Of a stretch of 64,000 nt of DNA, positions 56,871 through 64,000 are shown in pieces. Made by a program: the position numbers and the translations under genes. Under the pieces are notes generated by a model, which was given only the letters and a program-made list of their open reading frames with translations, was not told the origin of the DNA and did not search any database. This DNA is from Eublepharis macularius (lineage: Eukaryota; Chordata; Lepidosauria; Squamata; Eublepharidae), in the NCBI RefSeq assembly GCF_028583425.1, contig NC_072793.1, positions 173,734,181 through 173,798,180 of the forward strand. Reading direction: 5' to 3'. Position 1 is the first letter of the stretch. Every line of letters begins with the position of its first letter.

Positions 56871-57832
56871 ACAGATAGATAGGCAGTTCCATAATTTTTT
56901 TTCATGAGCCTGATGTTGCTATAGTGCTATTTTGCTCCCACACTGCTTTCCTGTTTTTTTTTCTTGCCATTCTGGAATAGCAAATGTGGATTTTTGGAGG
57001 GCCCCCTTCTTACCTCTGGGATGGCTTACTGAAAGTACAATTCTGCCTACAGGTTCAGCACAAGTATTCCTTGCAAGCAAATTTGCTGTCTTCTAGGTGA
57101 CTTCTGGAGCCTGGCATACTTCAGTTGCCTTTCCTAATGTAAGACCTTTGACTTCTAGAAGTCCATCTTCCTTTAGAAATCGTGGAAACCTGGGACAATC
57201 CGCTCCCTTATGAAAGAGTCACTAAGCTCTGCCAAGTCAGACTTGCGTTTCCCAGATCAGCTACAGATTTCTGAAAGATCTCTGCCTGGCTTTGCATTCT
57301 TGTATGTCAATGGCATTTGTTTCTTAGAGAATTTCTATGCTGCACTCCAGAGAACCTAACTGAGGCTGCTAAAAAGCACATAATAGAGAAAACATGAAAG
57401 ATTAAAATGTGTTAATTAAAAACCCAGCATAAAAAAGAGAGTATAAAAACACAGATCCTTGAATGAAAATGAATAATACCTTCTAGACTGAACACACCCT
57501 GTCAAAGTTAGGTTCAAAGTTAGGGCCTCTTTCTGTTCTCTGGCTCCTCCACGACTCTGCTGTCTTCCATGAACTGCTGTTGAAATCTTCTCCGGTTGTC
57601 AGTAGCTTGATTAGAGAGATCCAGCATCTATGGGACTCGAAGTTGCTCTTTTCTGCTTCTGGTCCGCTCTTTCTAACTTCACAATAAATATGCACCCCAC
57701 TCATGGTACCATGTAACACTCTCTGGCTTCTGAACACTGCAGGAATCTTTAGTCTATGATTAAAGCAATGCTTTTGTTAAGCAGAGCAGAGCCTTTCTGC
57801 TTGCTCTATGGAAGCGCCTCCTCACGTGTTCT

Positions 57833-58085
57833 GTGAGAGCCAGTTTGATGTAGTGGTTAAGAGCGCAGGACTCTAAACTGGAGAACTGGGTTTGATTCCC
57901 CACTCCTTGATTTGAAGCCAGCTGGGTGACCTTGGGTCAGTCACAGCTTCTAGTGCTCTCAGCCCCACCCACCTCACAGGGTGTTTTGTTGTGGGGATAA
58001 TAATAACATACTTTGTAAACCGCTCTGAGTGGGTGTTAATGTAACCTGTTTTGTTCAAGGGCAATATCAAATAAATACATTTATC
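57833..58085 (+). repeat. tRNA-derived SINE, near full length
   Basis: GAGAGCCAGTTTGATGTAGT head, A box TAGTGGTTAAGAG, B box GGTTTGATTCC, CACCTCACAGGGTG, AACATACTTTGTAAACCGCT and a short AAATAAATAC tail. Confidence 0.85.
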
Positions 58086-58383
58086 TAATTTGAGAACTGG
58101 GAGAGTTCATGTCTATGACAGTGTGATCCCACCTTGTGACACTTGCATTTATAAAAGATTACAATGAACAAACATGAGAAAAAAACATCTTATTTGGAAC
58201 AATACAATAATAAAGCATATATAACAACAATCATGTAACAAGACAGGCCTGTTTTACTCAAGCAGACCCCGGTCTCCGTCTTTCTGACTTGTGTGGTCAG
58301 TCCCTTGAAATGCAGCAACTTGTAGCTGTGCTCCACCTTGAGATGCCTTCTGTTCTTCACAGGAGTCCCATAACATTAACACA

Positions 58384-58666
58384 GAGTTCATACAAAAGAG
58401 TGTTTCTGAGGACAGAGGGCTTCTCCCTGCAGCTTCAGGCCCTCTAGGCTCTCAGGGAAAATTATACATGTAACATTCATTTCAAATAGTCCCAACAATA
58501 ATCAAAATACAACTAACAGCCAATTAATATAAACACAATCTTCCCTTCCAATAATAAGTATGAGAAATACCTAAAACATGAATAGAGAGTTCATAGAAAG
58601 GAGTGTTTCTGAGGAGAGAGTGCTTCTCCCAGCAGCTTCAGGCCCTCCAGTCTCTCAGGGAAAATT
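58384..58666. repeat. Direct repeat, two ~80-bp copies 203 bp apart
   Basis: GAGTTCATACAAAAGAGTGT (58,384) and GAGTTCATAGAAAGGAGTGT (58,587), each followed by a CTTCTCCC...GCAGCTTCAGGCCCTC block. Confidence 0.65.
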
Positions 58667-58959
58667 GCGCCTTTTTTTCCTTATAAGGAATACCCCAACT
58701 GTCTATCTCCCTCTAGTGGGCAAGGGTTACATTAAGTCATCTTGAAGGATGGTGTCTAGAATAGCTCAATTAATTAAGTGCACCTGGTGCTTGTGCTCTG
58801 ACTAGGTGGCCTTGAGAGACAGAAAGCTTCGCTTTCTACATGTCTTCTGTCTCGGCTCTCTGGCAAGCTCCTTTGATATCACACTGAGCTCTGATTGGTT
58901 AATTATGTTTTAAATGCTAGCTCCTTTTATGTTTTTTTTCCCCCTTCTTCTCCTGACAC

Positions 58960-59240
58960 AGCCCACCCAGGGGTAGGCTGTGAGTATGGGCACCTGAGCT
59001 ACTGGAGTATGCAAGTTAGTCAGTCATCTGTCTAGCTAGTCAGTTTTAGCTTAGATTAGAATGAAGTTGTCTTTGTTTTGTTTGTCATTGCTTCTGCATT
59101 GAGAGTGCCTACTGCTATTTTCCAGGCACTCTCAATAAATAACTGTTTTCCATTTCATTCCTGTGTCTCGAGTGCTTGACTTGCGGTGTGCAAGGCCCCC
59201 CAGATAAAGAACCCAGAGACCAGTGAGTCTCATACAAATA
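58960..59240 (+). repeat. Possible solo LTR
   Basis: TGACACAGCCCACCCAGGGG near the start, CACTCTCAATAAATAACTG (poly(A) signal), then a CTGTGTCTCGAGTGCTTGAC U5-like end. Boundaries and target duplication not confirmed. Confidence 0.35.
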
Positions 59241-59541
59241 AGTGGGGTATATCCCTCTAAGAAGGCTGCTGGGACTCGGTGTGGCTGTTTGCAGCACTCA
59301 GTACCAGGACTAGAGGGTTTGCCTACTCTAGACAGGTGGTATATAAATCAAATGTAGTTGTTATCATGATCATGATCATGATGAACACCTTTGATTCTGA
59401 TATATCCATGTATATATTTCCAGCAACTGTCTTCTCTTTGCAGGAGGTCATAGATCCGGCACTTGTCTTTACAGAAGAATCGGGCAGAGGAGGAAGGCGA
59501 TCCAGTGGTCCAGGTGGAGTCTGTCTGGAGAGGAAGGAAGG

Positions 59542-59955
59542 ATGAGCGGAGAGCCAGAATCAGTTGGTCCAGAAGCAAGAAAAGGCCCTGATGCTACTGA
59601 GACTGGGAGCAGAAGGGAATTGTGGGAAGGCATAATATGGAAGAACTTGGGAAAGGATTTTCCCCTTTCAGATGTGCAGTGCCAGCAATTCAGGCACTTC
59701 TGCTACCAGGTAGTGGAGGGGCCCCGAGTGACTTGCAGCCAACTCCACCATCTTTGCCACCAGTGGCTGAAGCCAGAAAGGCACAGCAAGAAGGAGATAC
59801 TGGACCTGGTGATCCTGGAGCAGTTCCTGGCCATCCTGCCCCCAGAGATGGAGAACTGGGTCAGGGAATGTGGTCCAGAGACCAGTTCCCAGGCGGTGGC
59901 CCTGGCAGAAGGCTTCCTCCTGAGCCAGGCAGAGGAGAAGAATCAGGACCAGCAG
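59542..59955 (+). CDS. Gene C SCAN exon
   Basis: 138 residues, phase 0 end, donor GTGAGA. The exon probably starts at 59444 after ACTGTCTTCTCTTTGCAG, leaving ~98 nt of 5' UTR. Starts [50 protein letters not shown] and [17 protein letters not shown]. Confidence 0.9.
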
Positions 59956-62900
59956 GTGAGAGGGGATTCATCTGGGTAGTATGTGGGGCACAAGATATGA
60001 TCAACAATACCCTTGAAATCCATATGGAGTGCCCCAGCTTTGTTAAAACCCACGCCCCCAACTTTTCCCTGTTGGTTTTCTCAACAGTCTCCCCTTTCTG
60101 TTTCAGGTGCAGGAAAAGATCACGCATGAGTGTTACCAAGGAGCAGCTTTTCGGGGTAAGATCAAAAGGACTCGTCTACCCACTAGATGTCCTCCTTGAG
60201 TGTAGGTGGGCTGCTTTTACCGCCCCCCCCCCAAGTCCCGTGTGGGAAGGATGCTGCATTCCAGCTTCCCGCTTTAGAAATATCCGTTTGGGGAAGAAGA
60301 AAAAAAACAGAATCGATTTATAATTTTCACTAAATAATTGGAAGAATAATGATTTAGGCTATATCCTATCTCCAATTTTATTATATGCATACCAAGGTAT
60401 CATGATTAACCAGTTGAGTATTTACTTTCTAAAAATGCCAGTAGGTTTGTGGTTAAGGATAAAGAAAAATTATAGGGATTTATAGTTTACCATGCTCTTA
60501 TCGCAAGTAAGAATCTCCTAAATGTATGGGAGAAAATACAACAAAAATATTTCTGGCCCACCTCGCCTCCGGTATCAGCAGTAGGGACGTTGAGAAGAAT
60601 GCGGCCTCCTAACCCCCCAAAAATGACAATTAATATAAATTAATGTTAAAAAATTGGCAAGATAGTGCATTGGGCCAAACAGAAGAAGCAATGATAATCC
60701 TTGAGGAGATCTTAGGGCATCGTAACATAGTTCAAGCTGAGGCTACCTGGTTCGGATCACTTCAGGATTTCATGGTCTCCATAGCAACCAAAGGCCTGTC
60801 TCAGGTAGTAACAGGCCCCACGCTCTGCACAGGGCTGCTGCTGTTTTGCTCATCGCTTCTCAGATAAAATGTCTTTCCTGTGTTCTGACTTGGACCCTTG
60901 ATGAGCAGTGACGGGGTCAGGTGGTGGCAGGGTGCAAACTTGTCTGGTTGTTTGTCATCCTTCTCATTTTAATCATTTTTAGAATGTGGACAGGGTCCTT
61001 GAAAGTTTGGACGCAGGAGATGTCACTCCACCAGTCTCAGATCTTCCATTCTTGAGGAAAGAGAATGAAAGGGCAGTGGCAGGAGAGCTTTACGCTTTCC
61101 AGGACCAGGCAAATTTTTAGATCCTTTTCAATTGGCCTGTAGGCCTGGTTATGGGAGTGAAACAGCCTTGGTCACCATGGTGGATTACCTTTGCCAGGAG
61201 ATGGACAGAGGGAATGCCTCTATGTGAATTGGGCAGTGGTACACCAAGAGCGGGGCTGCCTTTTTCTGTATGTGCCGATCTTGCGTCATGCCAAGAGATT
61301 CCGGGGTGTGGCAGCCGCGATTCTGTCAGTGGGATTAGGACTGCTTCTTCCTTGCATTTCAGAGGTCTTCCTTCTTCCGTCTGAGAATTCTGAACCTCTG
61401 GAAAAACAGGCCATAAGATTATCTATGTTACATTAGCAAAAGCAGATTTTGCTAACATACGGAATTTAAAAAAATCCTAAATGAGGATGCAAGTGTAATT
61501 GTGCCCATGAGCTAAGAGAGGGACAATCTTCTTCTCCCATGCAAGAAAAAGTGAAATGCTAAATTCTTGGAAAGTTTATGATGTTTTCCAATTACCTTTG
61601 ATCCCTCCAGGTAAAGCCTTGAAACCAATGATGTGTTCTTTACCATCTCTTTGCAGCAGAGAGGAAGCAGCTCCTGTACGGATAGATGGGGTAAGTGTGG
61701 AACTGCAAATCATGACCCCGGGTGCCTCCCTGAACCTCTTTCTCACCTTCTTCTGTCTCCTGACCGTGCTGTTCATTGGATGGAAAATGGAAAGATCTGA
61801 TGATAGTTTGTCTCCTGGGTGCAACTGTCTAATAATAATCTTTTTGGGTTGTGCTTAGAAAGGAAGTATTGTTACATTATTTGAGAGGAAAGAATCATAG
61901 ACTCATATCACAGAATCAGAGGGGGAAGGGGCCTCACAGACCATCTAGTCCAACCCCCTACCCAATGCAGGAACAGCCTAAAGCATCCCGGACAAGGATT
62001 AGTCCAGCCACTCCATGAAGACTGCCAATGAGGGGGAACCCCCCACATCCCTAGGCACCGCTGAATTATTCTTAATGTGAAGATGTTTTTCCTAATGTCC
62101 AGTCGGTGCCTTTCCTCCTGTAGATTAAACCCTTTGTTTTGAGTCCTATCCTCAGTTGCCAACAGGAACAGCTTCCTTCCCGAACTGACCACCTTTTAAA
62201 TACTTAAAGAAAGCAATCCTCTCTCCTCTCAATCTCCTCTTCTCCAAATGGAACATTCCCAGGTCCCTCAGTCCTTCCATACAGGATTTGGTCTCCAGGC
62301 CCCTGATCATCCTGGTTGCTCTCCTCTGAACCCGTTCCAATTTGTCCACATCCTTCTTAAAATGAAGCCTCCAGAAATGCACACAATACTCCAGGTGGGG
62401 CGTGACCAACATAGTATATAGTAGGACAATGACATCCTGTATTTTGGATATTATGCCTTTGTTAATACATCCCAAGATTGTGTTTGCCTTTTTTTGCTGC
62501 TGTGTCACCCCTGAGTGCTCATATTTATCCACCCATATTCCAAGATCTCATTCAGACACACAGGTACCCAGAAGTGTATTGCTCATCCAGTATACATGCT
62601 TTGCTTTTTGTTACCCAGGTGGGGAAGCTGTTAGTTACCCATGTTAAATTGCATCTTACTCAAATATGTCTACTTTTCCAGTGTGTTCTGATCTCATTGA
62701 TTTCTATCTCTATCTTCAAGGACATTTGCTATTCCTCCATTTGGCATCATCTGGAAATTTAATGAGGAATCCTTTCACATCCTCATCCAGATCATTTATA
62801 AAAATATTGAAAAGCATTGGGCCCAGAACCGAGCCCTGTAGCACTCCGCTGGACACTTCCCTCCAATCTGACATGATGCCATTGACAACTCCTCTTTGGG

Positions 62901-63086
62901 TGTGGCTATCCAGCTAGTTCGCTATCCATCTAAAACAGTTTATTTTTTTATTTTTTCAGGCTCTGGTGACCTTTGAGGAGGTGTATGTCCATTTCAGTGA
63001 GGAGGAGTGGGCTCTGCTGGATCTGGACCAAAGAAGCCTTCATAGGGAAGTCATGGAGGCTAATCGTCAGACTGTGGCCTCTCTGG
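59542..63086 (+). CDS. Gene C: SCAN-KRAB zinc-finger gene, 5' part (fingers beyond window)
   Basis: Model join(59542..59955, 60107..60155, 61611..61690, 62960..63086), 670 bp, ending phase 1 exactly as genes A and B do before their finger exons. It encodes SCAN, a short exon 2, a linker and KRAB-A. No finger exon was seen by 64000, so the 3' end is outside the window. It is divergent from gene B. By analogy it is a nuclear SCAN/KRAB DNA-binding repressor; finger content and specificity are unknown. Confidence 0.8.
60107..60155 (+). CDS. Gene C exon 2, very short
   Basis: 49 bp, phase 0 to 1. Acceptor CCCTTTCTGTTTCAG, donor GTAAGA. Encodes [17 protein letters not shown]. Less than half the length of exon 2 in A and B; it keeps only the two ends, so the KRAB-like middle appears deleted. 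Confidence 0.65.
60330..61260 (+). repeat. Gene C intron with LINE fragments
   Basis: 60,330-60,590 has weak L1 ORF2-like text. 61,080-61,230 encodes L2 RT text ([20 protein letters not shown] broken by frameshifts). No other gene. Confidence 0.5.
61611..61690 (+). CDS. Gene C linker exon
   Basis: 80 bp, phase 1 to 0. Acceptor CCTTTGATCCCTCCAG, donor GTAAGT. Encodes [18 protein letters not shown] then AAPVRIDG. Same place and phase as the 83-bp linker exons of A and B. Confidence 0.8.
61893..62930 (-). repeat. CR1-type LINE
   Basis: The right part matches CR1-like 5' text (CAGAACCGAGCCCTGTAGCA). 62,152-62,532 on the minus strand encodes the RT C-terminus ([50 protein letters not shown]). 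The 3' end reads GTTGGACTAGATGGTCTGTG and ATTCTGTGATATGAG. It sits antisense in gene C's intron before the KRAB exon. Confidence 0.82.
62960..63086 (+). CDS. Gene C KRAB-A exon
   Basis: 127 bp, phase 0 to 1. Acceptor TTTTTTATTTTTTCAG, donor GTAAGG. Encodes [32 protein letters not shown] and VASLG. The EEW triad is intact. The acceptor lies ~30 bp from the CR1 insertion edge. Confidence 0.94.
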
Positions 63087-64000
63087 GTAAGGCTGCCGTT
63101 TGCCTCAATTCTCCGAGCATGAAGGTAGAAATGGCTCTTTCTAAGAAGGACTCCTTTAGGTCTCTTCCAGTGGAGACTGTCCATAGGCAAGTAGGGCAGC
63201 TCCATGCATAGAAAAATTTGGTCTTCTGTGTATCTAGATGTCTCAGCTTGTCTTAGTTTGTAAGTTAAAATCTTGGTTTGTGAACTAAAAGGAACATCTT
63301 ATGGGATGTCAAGGGGGCCTCCTCATGGGTCTTTCAGAGCAGCCAAAGAAGCCAGCATTTTAAATAGCTTTAATAATATCTCTATTTATATAGAGCCCTC
63401 ACTATGCATTTTACAAAGTACAAAAAGACATTCCTTGCTCCAAGGACCTGATGGTCTCCTGTTGGGCATGAGGAGGATAACCACGTGGAAAGGGGGATGA
63501 AGGGATGAATTGGGGTCATTTCCCAGTGTTCTTTCTACTTATTACCAGTTTAGGCTCAGGCATGGTCAACCTATGCGGGAACAGTGCATGGCAGAGCAAG
63601 TTTTGTCTATGTCACCTTTGGAGGGCGCTGAGGCACTATGTCTAAGCTTGGGCTTCCCTTCCCTGTGCTGAAGCTCCATCCTCTTATCTGGGCCACCACT
63701 AGAATCAGCATACGGATACTTCTGGATCCAACCTCTAGCCCCCTCCACTCCCGTACAGTCCCTGTTCCGTTTCCTTCTCTGAAAGGCAGACTTCTGGTAC
63801 CCAGACTTAACTCTATTCTGCAAGGAAAAGGAAATGCATTTTGCCAGGAGCCAGGAGCAAGACATGCTAGGTATGAACCTAGTTACATGGCACAGACTTT
63901 TTCTTAACCTTCCTTTGGTGCCCAATCTTGGAAGAAATTTCTACACACTACCCAGAGGTATTCAACATTGATGGATTTATTGAGATGCCTCTCCAGATAA
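63087..64000 (+). other. Gene C intron to window end
   Basis: No finger exon, KRAB-B box or recognisable repeat seen, apart from weak LINE/SINE-tail text at 63,365-63,450. Confidence 0.5.

Noticed and set aside
57840-57905. tRNA gene candidates with A and B boxes
   Set aside because: All are heads of SINEs with the shared SINE body downstream; none folds as a complete tRNA with a CCA-side stem.

Overview
The window looks like nuclear DNA of a squamate reptile (a lizard or close relative; species not resolved). The basis is the mix of repeats: RTE/BovB LINE 3' ends, tRNA-headed SINEs with A and B boxes, CR1, L2 and L1 LINEs, Penelope-like elements, Helitrons and short inverted-repeat DNA transposons. 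The genes are multi-exon SCAN/KRAB C2H2 zinc-finger genes with GT-AG introns. No prokaryotic features are present. Gene models below were read by hand from open frames, splice sites and exon phase; every model closes in frame.

Layout. (1) 0.9-5.4 kb, plus strand: gene 1, three coding exons, 639 aa: an extended SCAN (retroelement capsid-like) exon, a short exon that looks like a worn KRAB-A exon, and a zinc-finger exon. (2) 5.4-18 kb: repeats, two decayed zinc-finger remnants, and a 2.1-kb Helitron with a GC-rich minisatellite. (3) 18.0-31.1 kb, minus strand: gene A, with 11 fingers, KRAB, a linker exon, and two tandem SCAN plus exon-2 modules, each with its own upstream first-exon/promoter copy. 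(4) 31-36.8 kb: transposon-rich spacer ending in an L1 5' region. (5) 36.8-52.7 kb, minus strand: gene B with the same exon plan (SCAN, exon 2, linker, KRAB, fingers), whose 3' end runs into the L1. (6) 55.9-64 kb, plus strand: gene C (first exon, SCAN, exon 2, linker, KRAB); its finger exon lies beyond the window.

How the genes work together. By family knowledge SCAN domains dimerise, KRAB domains recruit the TRIM28 corepressor, and C2H2 arrays bind DNA, so these are likely nuclear DNA-binding regulators, possibly aimed at transposons. A, B and C are paralogues: exon lengths (411/411/414, 106-118, 80-83, 127 bp) and phases (0, 1, 0, 1) match, and A and B share intron sequence down to an old SINE fragment. 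B and C start from related first exons pointing away from each other about 3.2 kb apart.

Most of the remaining sequence is transposon. Long frames in the GC-rich Helitron cores and in shadow frames of the finger arrays are not genes.
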